Below, one piece after another: positions 1 through 8,279 of a DNA stretch of 64,000 nucleotides (positions within the stretch are counted from its first letter, which is position 1; every line of letters starts with the position of its first letter). This DNA is from Deltaproteobacteria bacterium (GTDB taxonomy: Bacteria; Myxococcota_A; UBA9042; PHBI01): assembly GCA_020632715.1 (NCBI GenBank), contig JACKFA010000009.1, positions 372,001-436,000 of the forward strand, read 5' to 3'. The notes beneath the pieces were generated by a model, which worked only from the letters and a program-made list of their open reading frames with translations, did not search any database and was not told the origin of the DNA. A program made the position numbers and the translations under genes.

Positions 1-120
1 CCGATCGGCGGCCGGGTCCGCGCGGTGACGCGGGCGCGTCGTCGCCGTGGCGCGGGGCCTGCGCGTATGCTAGAGGCAGTCCCCTCGAGTCGAGTCGGTC
101 GAGACAAGGACGGTTCTCAG

Positions 121-1149
121 GTGTCACGGGCCCCCATCGCCGTGCTGGCCATCGGCGGAGACGCGCTCTTCCGCCCGGGCGACGCCGGCACGCACCGCGA
201 TCAGGTGCGAGGCGCCCGCCGCGCGGCGCGCGCGGTGGCGACGCTCGTGCGCGAGGGCTACCGCGTGGTCGCGGTGCACGGGAGCCGCCCGCAGCTCGGC
301 CGCGAGCTCGTCCGGAACGAGGAGTCGTCGACAAAGCTCCCGCCGCAGCCGCTCGACGTCTGCGTCGCGGCGACGCAGGGCGCGCTCGGCTACCTCGTGG
401 CGACGGAGTCGCGGAACGAGCTGCGCCGCCTGCGGATCGATCGCCCGGTGACGAGCCTGCTGACGTGGACGCTCGTGGGCCTCGACGACCCGGCGTTCCA
501 GCACCCGACGCTCCCGGTGGGCCCGACGCTGCCGACGTGGCGCGCGAAGGCGCTCATGCGGCCGGGGGAGGCCCACTACACCGAGCACGCCGGCCAGGGC
601 TGGCGGCGCGTGGTGTCGAGCCCGGAGCCGATCGAGATCCTGAACCTCGACGCGGTCGAGGCGCTCCTCGATCGCGGGCACGTGGTGCTCGCGTCGGGCG
701 GCGGCGGGATCCCGGTCGCGGTGGACGCGCGCGGGCAGCTCATCGGGGTCGAGGCGGTCGTCGACACCGACCGGGCCGCGTCGCTGCTCGCGCAGCACCT
801 CGGCGCGGAGCTCCTGTGCTTCCTGACCGGGGTCGACCAGCTCTACGCGAGCTTCGGGCGCACGGACCAGCGCGCCATCGAGCGCGTGAGCTCGACCGAG
901 CTGCGCGCGCTGAACGAGGCCGGGCACGTCCCCGCGGACGGCGTCGGCATCAAGGTCGAGGCGGCGCTCGAGTTCGTCGAGGACGGCGGTCTCCGCGCGG
1001 TCGTGACGAGCCCGTCGCGCCTCGCGGCGGCGCTGGCCGATCGCGCCGGCACGCGCGTGATGCGCGTCGTCGAGGACGGCCACGTCCGTCGCCAGCTGAA
1101 CCTGTTCCCGCTCCCCGGCAACGGGGAGCTCGCCGAGGAAGAGCTCTAG
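121..1149 (+). CDS. arcC: carbamate kinase-like protein, divergent
   Basis: 342 residues, amino-acid-kinase fold of the carbamate kinase family (usual length about 310), which makes ATP from carbamoyl phosphate and ADP in the arginine deiminase pathway. Visible family landmarks are the N-terminal VLAIGGDAL, GWRRVVSSPEP (about residues 160-170), SGGGGIPV (192-199) and the C-terminal GIKVEAA. The GTG start at 121 is chosen because AAGGA lies 10 bases upstream and the protein then begins right before the first beta strand; an in-frame ATG at 67 is possible. Several catalytic positions differ from the family: the usual HGNGPQVG reads HGSRPQLG (Ser55-Arg56), the Lys of TKPIG is Leu131, and the Lys of IDKD is Thr216, while the C-terminal Lys278 is kept. 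It lies 53 bases upstream of ornithine carbamoyltransferase, which supports a carbamoyl-phosphate role, but activity as a normal carbamate kinase is doubtful. Confidence 0.75.
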   Translation: MSRAPIAVLAIGGDALFRPGDAGTHRDQVRGARRAARAVATLVREGYRVVAVHGSRPQLGRELVRNEESSTKLPPQPLDVCVAATQGALGYLVATESRNELRRLRIDRPVTSLLTWTLVGLDDPAFQHPTLPVGPTLPTWRAKALMRPGEAHYTEHAGQGWRRVVSSPEPIEILNLDAVEALLDRGHVVLASGGGGIPVAVDARGQLIGVEAVVDTDRAASLLAQHLGAELLCFLTGVDQLYASFGRTDQRAIERVSSTELRALNEAGHVPADGVGIKVEAALEFVEDGGLRAVVTSPSRLAAALADRAGTRVMRVVEDGHVRRQLNLFPLPGNGELAEEEL

Positions 1150-1202
1150 CTCTGGCAGAGCGCCCCGGCTCGCGCACCGTCACCGCACCCGAGGCCCGCA
1201 GC

Positions 1203-2120
1203 ATGAAGCATCTCATCCGCATCCCCGACTGGTCGGTCGCCGAGGTGGCCGACGTGTTGCGCCTCGCCGCGGAGGTGAAGGCGGAGCCGAAGCGGTTCCG
1301 GAAGGCGCTCGACGGGCAGACGCTCGCGATGATCTTCCAGAAGTCGTCGACGCGGACGCGCGTGTCGTTCGAGGTGGGGATGCACCAGCTCGGCGGGACG
1401 GCGCTCTTCCTGTCGTCGCGGGACATCCAGCTCGGGCGAGGCGAGCCCATCAGCGACACGGCGCAGGTGCTGTCGCGCTACGTCGACGGGATCATGGCGC
1501 GGACGTACGCGCACGCGGACGTGGTGGGGCTCGCGGAGCACGGCACGGTCCCGGTCATCAACGGGCTCACGGACTTCAACCACCCGTGCCAGGCGCTCGC
1601 CGACCTGCAGACGATCCAGGAGCGCCTCGGGGACCTCGCCGGGAAGAAGCTCACGTACGTCGGCGACGGCAACAACATGGCGCACTCGCTGATGATGGCG
1701 GCGGTGCGGACGGGGATGCACTTCGCGTGCGCGAGCCCGCGCAACTACACGATGGACGCGGACTACGTGGCGCTCGCGAGGGAGCTCGCGGAGGAGACGG
1801 GCGCCACGGTGACGGAGACGGACTCGCCGAGCGAGGGCGTGGCGGGGGCGCACGTCGTGTACACGGACGTCTGGGCGTCGATGGGTCAGGAGGCCGAGCA
1901 GGCCGAGCGCGTCGTGGCCTTCGCGGGTTTCCAGGTCGACGAGGCGCTGATGGAGAAGGCGCACGCGGACAGCATCTTCCTCCACTGCCTCCCGGCGCAC
2001 CGCGGCGAGGAGGTCTCGGCGGCGGTCTGCGACGGGCCGCGGTCGGCCATCTTCGACCAGAGCGAGAACCGCCTGCACATGCAGAAGGCGATCATGATCA
2101 CGCTGATGGGCGCGGGCTGA
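1203..2120 (+). CDS. argF: ornithine carbamoyltransferase
   Basis: 305 residues, the normal length. It transfers the carbamoyl group of carbamoyl phosphate to ornithine to form citrulline, in the cytoplasm. The carbamoyl-phosphate loop STRTR is at residues 49-53, the HPCQALADLQT motif at 127-137, and the ornithine/catalytic HCLPAHRGEE motif near 261-270, all intact. The ATG at 1203 follows a spacer after the carbamate-kinase-like gene, and the two probably form one transcript. The biosynthetic (ArgF) and catabolic (ArcB) forms cannot be told apart with certainty by eye; argininosuccinate lyase about 35 kb away in the same window favours a biosynthetic role, the kinase neighbour a catabolic one. 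Confidence 0.92.
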   Translation: MKHLIRIPDWSVAEVADVLRLAAEVKAEPKRFRKALDGQTLAMIFQKSSTRTRVSFEVGMHQLGGTALFLSSRDIQLGRGEPISDTAQVLSRYVDGIMARTYAHADVVGLAEHGTVPVINGLTDFNHPCQALADLQTIQERLGDLAGKKLTYVGDGNNMAHSLMMAAVRTGMHFACASPRNYTMDADYVALARELAEETGATVTETDSPSEGVAGAHVVYTDVWASMGQEAEQAERVVAFAGFQVDEALMEKAHADSIFLHCLPAHRGEEVSAAVCDGPRSAIFDQSENRLHMQKAIMITLMGAG

Positions 2121-2158
2121 TCGCGGGACGTCGGGTGTCGCGCGGGGCTCCGTGGGGA

Positions 2159-2692
2159 CGGTAACCACGGAGACACGGAGACACGGAGGGAGCACGGAGG
2201 AGAGGCCGGGGGGCTCGCGGCTGGGGATCGGCCTCCGGGTGTCGCTGAGCTCCGTGGGGGTGACCACGGAGACACGGAGACAGGTCGGTCGGAGGGAGGG
2301 GCGGCCGGGAGGCTCGCGGCCGGGTCCTGTCCTCGGATGTGTCGAGACTTAAAAAGGAAACCACGGAGGCACGGAGGCACGGAGGGAGCGGCGTGTGATG
2401 GGCTTGGACGTCGCCAGCACCATTTTGGGCCGCGGGAGGAGGGGAGGAGGGCCCCGATTCCATGAGGTCACCCCGGTTGCTGCGACGCCTCCGTCCCTCC
2501 CGTCCTCCCTCCGCACGCCGGGAAGCATGGCGCTGGGCACGAGATCCTGTCGCTCCACCGAACCCTCCGTGCCTCCGTGCCTCCGTGGTTCTCCCTTTGG
2601 ATCCGGACGCATCCGGAGGCCAAACCCCAGCCGCGAGCCCCCCGGCCTCTCCTCCGTGCCCCCTCCGTGTCTCCGTGTCTCCGTGGTTACCG
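2159..2692. repeat. large nested inverted repeat, CCACGGAGACACGG family, locus 1
   Basis: This element fills the 590-base gap between argF and the convergent gene at 2711. Outer arms at 2159-2238 and 2613-2692 are inverted copies matching at about 77 of 80 positions by hand alignment. Inside it a second pair, 2359-2386 and 2563-2590, matches perfectly over 28 bases. A further unpaired copy of the ACCACGGAGACACGGAG core is at 2262-2279. Each arm contains two or three tandem copies of a 9-base unit of the form ACACGGAG(G) or GCACGGAG(G). No transposase is present. The same core recurs near 39.9 kb and 63.5 kb. Confidence 0.9.
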
Positions 2693-2710
2693 GCGACGCG
2701 CCCCGCCCCG

Positions 2711-3556
2711 TCAGCCGACGGCGGGCCCCGTCGCGCGGATCGGGTGCACCACGCGACCGCCCTGCATCGACGGCGGCCCCACGAGCTCGAAGCCCTCGCC
2801 CGCCTCGATCCGCGCCTGCAGCGCCTGCATCGCGTTCACGTCGGTCGCGTCGAGGTGGATGTCGGGCTCCGGGAACGCGAGCCGCGCCGCCGGGTCGCCC
2901 GCCGCGTAGCGCAGCGCCTCGCGCGTCACGTCGAACTGGTACGTCAGCGTCGCCGCCGTGCTGTGCGCCGGCGTCCACGTCGTCCGGAGCGCGAGCGGCC
3001 CGAAGCGCGTGTGGATGTAGAGCGCCTTCGACGTCCACTGCGTCGCCCCCACGAAGCGCCGCACCTTGAACGCCTCGAGCGCCACCGCCTTCGTCACCGT
3101 CCCGAGCCCGTCGAGCCGCCGGTGCGGGAACGTCCGGTTCAGGCTCGCGAGGTTGTGCCCGAACCACGCCCCCGCCTCGTGCATCGGGATCGCGATGTAC
3201 ATCGAGAACGGCACCGGCCCCGCGTACCCCGCCGGCACCTCCATCAGCTCCCGCTCGACCGCCGTCATCGCCGCCGCCTCGACCGCGAACCCATAAATGA
3301 AACCGGGCAATTCGGCGCAATTATAGAAAACCCATTTATCCATGGGCATGCCCTCCGGCCCGAACGTCAGCCCGTCGAGCTTCTGGAGGAGCTGGAAGAA
3401 GACGCCGTTCCCCGCCGCGTACGGGCTCACGACCCAGCGCGTCGGGATCCCGAACGGCGCCATCTCGAGCTGCCCCTCGTTCGCCGGCGTCGTCACCACG
3501 AAGGGCGCGAGCTGCTCGAAGATGACGTCGTTCCGCGTCGTCAGCGTGCGCGTCAT
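2711..3556 (-). CDS. conserved protein of unknown function, paralog B in haem operon
   Basis: 281 residues, last gene of the tetrapyrrole operon; its ATG overlaps the stop of the upstream gene by 4 bases. No signal peptide or obvious membrane segment is seen. It is clearly a paralog of the preceding gene (3553-4428). Shared blocks include WVFYNCAELPGFIYGFA, PFSMYIAIPM, ATQW.S..L, FGPL.LRT.WTPAH..ATLT and a C-terminal block MQALQARIEAGEGFELVGPP. I do not recognise the family. Acetoacetate decarboxylase was considered and rejected for lack of its motifs. Position at the end of a hem operon suggests a role linked to tetrapyrroles or electron transport, which is inference. A patch of codons ending in A/T (about 3289-3343) lies exactly over the best conserved block. 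Confidence 0.85.
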   Translation of the reverse strand: MTRTLTTRNDVIFEQLAPFVVTTPANEGQLEMAPFGIPTRWVVSPYAAGNGVFFQLLQKLDGLTFGPEGMPMDKWVFYNCAELPGFIYGFAVEAAAMTAVERELMEVPAGYAGPVPFSMYIAIPMHEAGAWFGHNLASLNRTFPHRRLDGLGTVTKAVALEAFKVRRFVGATQWTSKALYIHTRFGPLALRTTWTPAHSTAATLTYQFDVTREALRYAAGDPAARLAFPEPDIHLDATDVNAMQALQARIEAGEGFELVGPPSMQGGRVVHPIRATGPAVG

Positions 3557-4428
3557 CCCTGGAACCTCCTCACGAAGTCGCCCTTCTCGGCGCTGGGCCC
3601 GACCGCGACCCCGCGGTCCGTCAGCGGCACGCGCGTCTCGGCGCCGCGGATCTCCGGCGGCCCGACGATCCACACCTCGCGCCCCGCCTCGATCTCCGCC
3701 TGCAGCGCCCGCATCGCGTGCGTGTCGTCCGCGTCGAGGTAGCGGTCCACCACCCACGGCGGGATGAGGTCCCCCCGGAGGAGCCGCTCGCGCGCGGCGT
3801 CGTCGGCCGCCACCGAGAACGTGAGCGTGGCCCAGATGTCGTGCGCCGGGGTCCAGGCCGTGAGGATCCTGAGCGGGCCGAGGTTCGCGTAGAGCCCGAG
3901 CTGCGAGCTCCGCCACTGCGTCGCGACCACCATCACCGACGCGTCGAGCGCCGCCGTCCCCGCCGCGAGCGTGAGGCGCCAGAGCCCCTCGGGGGCCGCC
4001 CCCGGCGCGACCTGGTTGATGGACGCCAGCGTGAACACGAGCCGCGCCTCGCGGTGCGCCATCGGGATCGCGACGAACATCGAGAGCGGCACGAGGCCGT
4101 CGTAGTCGTCCGGCACCGCGAGCGTCTTCCGGGCCCACGGCGCGAGCTCGGCGGCCCGCCGCGCGTAGCCGAAGACCGCCCCCGGGACGAGCGCGCAGTC
4201 GTAGAAGACCCACGACGGCATCCGCAGCGCGAGCGGGCCGTAGGTGAGCTCGTCGAGCCGCTCGGCGAGCTTCAGGAAGGCGCCGTTCTTGACCCGCTGC
4301 GGGTCCAGCACGTTCTCCGGCGGGATCGCGAGCCCCATCGGCGCGAGGTCGAGCGACGGCCAGACCGCCTCGCGCGCGATGACGAACGGCTCGCAGCTGT
4401 CGATGATCTTCCGGTAGTAGCGGAGCAC
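3553..4428 (-). CDS. conserved protein of unknown function, paralog A in haem operon
   Basis: 291 residues, GTG start three bases after the stop of the cobA/hemD fusion gene. Paralog of the next gene, with the matching blocks WVFYDCALVPGAVFGYA, PLSMFVAIPM, ATQWRSSQL, LGPLRILTAWTPAHD and MRALQAEIEAGREVWIVGPPE. It appears soluble; no signal sequence. Trp, Tyr and Pro residues dominate the conserved blocks, and each copy has a Cys in the WVFY-(N/D)-C motif. Function unknown. Co-transcription with hemA, hemC and hemD is very likely because of the tight spacing. The two paralogs may form a heterodimer, as is common for adjacent overlapping duplicates; this is inference. Confidence 0.85.
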   Translation of the reverse strand: MLRYYRKIIDSCEPFVIAREAVWPSLDLAPMGLAIPPENVLDPQRVKNGAFLKLAERLDELTYGPLALRMPSWVFYDCALVPGAVFGYARRAAELAPWARKTLAVPDDYDGLVPLSMFVAIPMAHREARLVFTLASINQVAPGAAPEGLWRLTLAAGTAALDASVMVVATQWRSSQLGLYANLGPLRILTAWTPAHDIWATLTFSVAADDAARERLLRGDLIPPWVVDRYLDADDTHAMRALQAEIEAGREVWIVGPPEIRGAETRVPLTDRGVAVGPSAEKGDFVRRFQG

Positions 4429-4431
4429 GGC

Positions 4432-5973
4432 TCACCCCCTCGGGCGCGAGAGCTCCCCCGCGCGCGCCGCCTCGACGATCGCGAGGACGAGGTCCGCGAG
4501 CGTATACGTCGCCGGCACGATCGGCACGCGGAAGCCCTCTTTCACGGCCGCCGCGGCGGTGGTCGGCCCGATCGCGGCGAGCGGGATCGACGCGCGCGCG
4601 ATGTGCGCCGCGTCGAACGCGGCCGCGAGCGTCCGGACGGCGCTCGGGCTCGCCACCGTCACGAGCGAGAGCCCGGCGTCCACGGCCGTGATGAGGCGCG
4701 CCTCCGCCGACGGCTCCGGGACCGTCTCGTAGACCGGCACCTGCTCGACCACCGCGCCCAGCGCCGCGAGGCCCTCCGGCATCACCCGCCGCGCGTCGCG
4801 CGCCGCCGGGAAGAGGAAGCGGCGCCCCGCGACGCCTACCGCCTGCGCCAGCGCGACGAGCCCCTCGGCGGTCGCCTCGGCGGGCACGTGGTCCGCGCCC
4901 ACCCCGAGCACCGCGCGCATGGCGCCGGCCGTCTGCCCACCGACCGCCCACGTCGCGACGCCCGCGAGCGCGCGCGCGTCGAGCCCGGCCTCGTCGAGCG
5001 CGTCCTTCACGACCCGCACGCCGTTGCCGCTCGTGAACACGAGGTCGGTGAAGCCCCCCGCGCGCACCCGCGCCGCGACGTGGGCGGCCTCCGCGGTCGG
5101 GACCTTGCGCGTGAGCGGGATCCACGCGAGGTGCGCCCCCATGTCGACGAGCGGCTCGAACACCGAGAGATCGTCCGCCGTGTCGCGCGTGAGGCCGATG
5201 ACCTGGTCCTGGAGCGGCAGCCGCTCGAACCACGCGTGGTGCTCGCGGAGCGTCACGACCTCCCCCACGACCGCGACGCACGGCGAGCGGAGCCCGGCGC
5301 GCGCGACCGCCGCGGCCGCCTCGCCGAGCGTCGTCACGAGCGTCTCCTGCTTCGGGAGCGTGCCCCAGCGCACGAAGGCGACGGGCGTCTCCGCGGCGCG
5401 CCCGCCGGCCAGCATCCCCGCGGTCCAGCGGTCGATCTCGCCGATGCCCATGAGGACGACCACGGTCCCGCCGGCGCCGCCGACGTGCGCCCAGTCGACC
5501 CGCCCGCCGCCGGCCTCCTTCTCGTGCCCCGTCGCGACGGTCACGCTGCTCGCGAGGTCGCGGTGCGTGAGCGGGATCCCCGCGTACGCCGGCGCGGCCT
5601 GGATCGACGACACCCCGGGCACCACCTCGAACGGGATCCCCGCGTCGAGGCAGGCCTCGATCTCCTCGCTCCCGCGCCCGAAGAGCAGGGGATCGCCCCC
5701 CTTCAGGCGACAGACGCGCTCGCCCGCGCGCGCCCGCTTCACGAGCAGCGCGTTGATGGCCTCCTGCGCGGAGAGCCCGGCGCCCGCGAGCTTCCCGACG
5801 TGGATCCGCTCCTGCCCCGGGACGCTCACGGCGTCGAGGAGGGTCGGGTGCGCGAGGAGGTCGTAGAGCACGACGTCGGCGCGCTCGATGGCGCGGCGCC
5901 CCTTCACCGTGAGGAGCCCGGGATCCCCGGGCCCGGCGCCGACCAGCGAGACGAAGCCGACGCGCGCGGTCAC
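4432..5973 (-). CDS. cobA-hemD: fused uroporphyrinogen-III C-methyltransferase / uroporphyrinogen-III synthase
   Basis: 513 residues, two enzymes in one chain. Residues 1 to about 245 are the SAM-dependent methyltransferase (SUMT/CobA) with VGAGPGDPGLLTVKG near the N-terminus and the VVPGVSS motif; it methylates uroporphyrinogen III to precorrin-2 (sirohaem and cobalamin branch). Residues about 250 to 510 match the HemD fold, which closes hydroxymethylbilane to uroporphyrinogen III; FTSGNGVR and TVASPSAVRTL are typical. The GTG start overlaps the hemC stop as GTGA. Fusions of this order are known in several bacteria. The protein acts in the cytoplasm directly after HemC. Confidence 0.93.
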   Translation of the reverse strand: MTARVGFVSLVGAGPGDPGLLTVKGRRAIERADVVLYDLLAHPTLLDAVSVPGQERIHVGKLAGAGLSAQEAINALLVKRARAGERVCRLKGGDPLLFGRGSEEIEACLDAGIPFEVVPGVSSIQAAPAYAGIPLTHRDLASSVTVATGHEKEAGGGRVDWAHVGGAGGTVVVLMGIGEIDRWTAGMLAGGRAAETPVAFVRWGTLPKQETLVTTLGEAAAAVARAGLRSPCVAVVGEVVTLREHHAWFERLPLQDQVIGLTRDTADDLSVFEPLVDMGAHLAWIPLTRKVPTAEAAHVAARVRAGGFTDLVFTSGNGVRVVKDALDEAGLDARALAGVATWAVGGQTAGAMRAVLGVGADHVPAEATAEGLVALAQAVGVAGRRFLFPAARDARRVMPEGLAALGAVVEQVPVYETVPEPSAEARLITAVDAGLSLVTVASPSAVRTLAAAFDAAHIARASIPLAAIGPTTAAAAVKEGFRVPIVPATYTLADLVLAIVEAARAGELSRPRG

Positions 5974-6926
5974 GGCGCGCCCGCGGCCACGAGCCGCGCG
6001 AGGATGGCGCGGCCCCCGTTCTCGAGGAGGCGCTCCGCGAGGCCGGCGCCCAGCGCGTGCGCGCGCTCCGCCGGCCCCTCGGCGACGTCGCGGAGGATGG
6101 GCGCCCCACTCGGGTCGGCGACGAGCCCCTCGAGGTGGACCGAGCCGTCGGCTCCGACGCGGGCGTGGCCGGCGATGGGGATCTGGCAGCTCCCCTCGAG
6201 CCCGGCGAGCAGCGCGCGCTCCGCCGTCACGGCGACGCGCGTCGGCGCGTGCTCGAGGACGGCGACGACCGCGGCCACGCGCGGATCCTCGGCCCGCACC
6301 TCGATGGCGAGGGCGCCCTGCCCGACCGCCGGGAGCATCTCGCTCGCCGGGAGCGCGGCCGTGACGCGCGCGCCGAGGCCGAGGCGCTCGAGACCGGCGC
6401 AGGCGAGCATGATGGCCTCGAGCCCGCCCTCGCGGGCGTCGAGCTTCCGGAGGCGCGTGTCGACGTTGCCGCGGAGCGCGATGGTCTCGATGTCCGGCCG
6501 CAGTACCTTCAGCTGCGCGACGCGCCGGAGGCTCGAGGTACCGATCACGGCGCCCCGCGGGAGCGCCATGACGCCGAGCGGCTCGGCGCCGTCCGGGCGC
6601 ACCCAGGCGTCGAGCGGGTTCGCGCGCTCGGGGACCGCGCCGATCATGAGCCCGTCGGGCAGCACGCTCGGCATGTCCTTCAGGGAGTGGACGGCGAGGT
6701 CGATCTCCCCCGCGAGCATCGCCTCCTCGATCTCCTTCACGAAGAGGCCCTTCCCGCCGACCTGCGAGAGCGGCCGGTCGGTGATGGCGTCGCCGCGGGT
6801 CCGGATGACGGTGAGCTCGCAGGTGAGCCCCTCGTGGGCCGCCTCGAGGCGCGCCTTCACGTGGTTCGCCTGCCAGAGCGCGAGCGCGGAGCCGCGGGTG
6901 CCGATGCGGATGATCTCGGTGGTCAC
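5970..6926 (-). CDS. hemC: hydroxymethylbilane synthase (porphobilinogen deaminase)
   Basis: 318 residues, normal length. It joins four porphobilinogen units into hydroxymethylbilane. Landmarks are the N-terminal IGTRGSALALWQA, HSLKDMPS, GTSSLRR and the cofactor-binding Cys in LEGSCQIPIAG, which carries the dipyrromethane cofactor. The GTG start overlaps the hemA stop (GTGA), and its own stop overlaps the next start, so translation is probably coupled through this part of the operon. Confidence 0.95.
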   Translation of the reverse strand: MTTEIIRIGTRGSALALWQANHVKARLEAAHEGLTCELTVIRTRGDAITDRPLSQVGGKGLFVKEIEEAMLAGEIDLAVHSLKDMPSVLPDGLMIGAVPERANPLDAWVRPDGAEPLGVMALPRGAVIGTSSLRRVAQLKVLRPDIETIALRGNVDTRLRKLDAREGGLEAIMLACAGLERLGLGARVTAALPASEMLPAVGQGALAIEVRAEDPRVAAVVAVLEHAPTRVAVTAERALLAGLEGSCQIPIAGHARVGADGSVHLEGLVADPSGAPILRDVAEGPAERAHALGAGLAERLLENGGRAILARLVAAGAP

Positions 6927-8269
6927 GGGGTCTCCTTCGTGGTCTGGGGCGCGCTGGGCGCCTCCGCTGCGCTCCCGTCGCCGTCGCCCTCGCCCTCGCC
7001 CTGGCCCAGCCCGAAGAGCGCGCGCGCGGCGTTCGCGAGCTCGCCCTCGCGCGTCGAGCCCGCGTGCTCCCGGAGCGTCGCGAGCGCCGGGTGCAGGAGC
7101 TTGTTGATGACGGCGGCGGTGGCGGCGCGGACGGCGTCGCGCTCGGCCTCCGAGAGCCCCGAGAGCTGCTTCCGGAAGACGCGGTCGAGCTCGGCGTGGA
7201 GCACGTCGTCGGCGTGGTGGCGGATGGCGGCGAGGGTCGGCTTCACGCGCTGACCGCGCTGCCAGCCCTCGAGGTCGGCGATGGCCGCGGCGAGGATGGT
7301 CTCGGCGGCGCCGACCTCGGCGTGGCGGCGCGCGCGGTTCTCGGCGCTGATCTGCTCGAGGTCGTCGATGTTGTAGAGGTAGACCGACTCGAGCTCGCCG
7401 ACCGCGGGGTCCACGTCGCGCGGGAGCGCGATGTCGACGAGGAAGAGCGGGCGGTACTTCCGCCGCTTCACGAGCGGCTTCATGCGCGTCCGGTCGAGGA
7501 TCGGCCGCGCCGCGCCCGTCGCCGTGATGACGACGTCGACCTCGGTGAGGAGGTCGTCGAGCTCGGCCTGGTCGCGCGCGTGCCAGCCGTGCTCCGCGGC
7601 GAGCTCGAAGGCGCGCTGCGGCGAGCGGTTCGTGATGTAGACGCGGTGGACGCCGGCCGCAGCGAGCGCCTTCGCCGTGAGGCGCCCCATCTTGCCGGCG
7701 CCGATGACGAGGACGCGGGTCTCCGGGAGGCTCGGGAAGATGCGCCGCGCGAGGTCGACCGCGACCGAGCCGATCGACACGGTGTTGCGGGCGATACCGG
7801 TCTGCGTGCGCACCGCCTTCGCCGCGCGCAGCGTGACCTGGAGGATCCTGTCGAGCACGGGCCCGATGGTGCCCGCCTCGCGCGCGACGGCGACGGCCTC
7901 CCGCACCTGCGCGAGGATCTGCGCCTCGCCGACGACCAGCGAGTCGAGGCTCGCGCAGACGCGCATCAGGTGGCGGATGGCGTCGTCGCCGGCGTGCGCG
8001 TAGCCGTGGCGCTCGAGCGTCGCCGGGTCGAGGGCGCGCGAGTCGCCGAGGCAGGCGCCGACGCGGGCGCGCAGCTCGTGGTCGTCGTGGTCGGCGAGCG
8101 CGTAGATCTCGACGCGGTTGCAGGTCGACACCACGAAGGCCTCGGCGACGCCGGGCTCGGCGACCACCCGCCGCACGACGTGCGCGAGCTCGTCGCCGGG
8201 GATGGCGAACGCCTCGCGCAGCGAGATCGGCGCGGTCTTGTGGTTCAACCCGAGGACGACGAGCGGCAC
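6923..8269 (-). CDS. hemA: glutamyl-tRNA reductase
   Basis: 448 residues. It reduces glutamyl-tRNA to glutamate-1-semialdehyde, the first committed step of the C5 pathway to haem. The catalytic-domain motif GLNHKTAPISLRE is at the N-terminus, the nucleophilic Cys is in STCNRVEIYA (about residue 50), the NADPH-binding region contains VIGAGKMG, and the C-terminal dimerisation helix region is present. The low-complexity tail rich in Gly, Asp and Glu after about residue 425 is not part of the core enzyme. GTG start, 10 bases after the end of the ccsA/hemX gene, giving the order usual for hem operons. Confidence 0.95.
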   Translation of the reverse strand: MPLVVLGLNHKTAPISLREAFAIPGDELAHVVRRVVAEPGVAEAFVVSTCNRVEIYALADHDDHELRARVGACLGDSRALDPATLERHGYAHAGDDAIRHLMRVCASLDSLVVGEAQILAQVREAVAVAREAGTIGPVLDRILQVTLRAAKAVRTQTGIARNTVSIGSVAVDLARRIFPSLPETRVLVIGAGKMGRLTAKALAAAGVHRVYITNRSPQRAFELAAEHGWHARDQAELDDLLTEVDVVITATGAARPILDRTRMKPLVKRRKYRPLFLVDIALPRDVDPAVGELESVYLYNIDDLEQISAENRARRHAEVGAAETILAAAIADLEGWQRGQRVKPTLAAIRHHADDVLHAELDRVFRKQLSGLSEAERDAVRAATAAVINKLLHPALATLREHAGSTREGELANAARALFGLGQGEGEGDGDGSAAEAPSAPQTTKETP

Positions 8270-8279
8270 GACGCGGGCC

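Noticed and set aside
2711..4428. Acetoacetate decarboxylase as identity for the haem-operon paralogs, because of length and beta-rich character.
   Set aside because: The catalytic Lys context and other family blocks are not found.
3718..7107. A 1129-codon open frame on the plus strand, and similar long Arg/Pro-rich frames elsewhere (for example 11615-14095, 23294-26317, 47996-50941, 51084-54026).
   Set aside because: They lie antisense to well-identified genes, have Arg/Ala/Glu/Asp-rich low-complexity translations, and arise from the high GC content.
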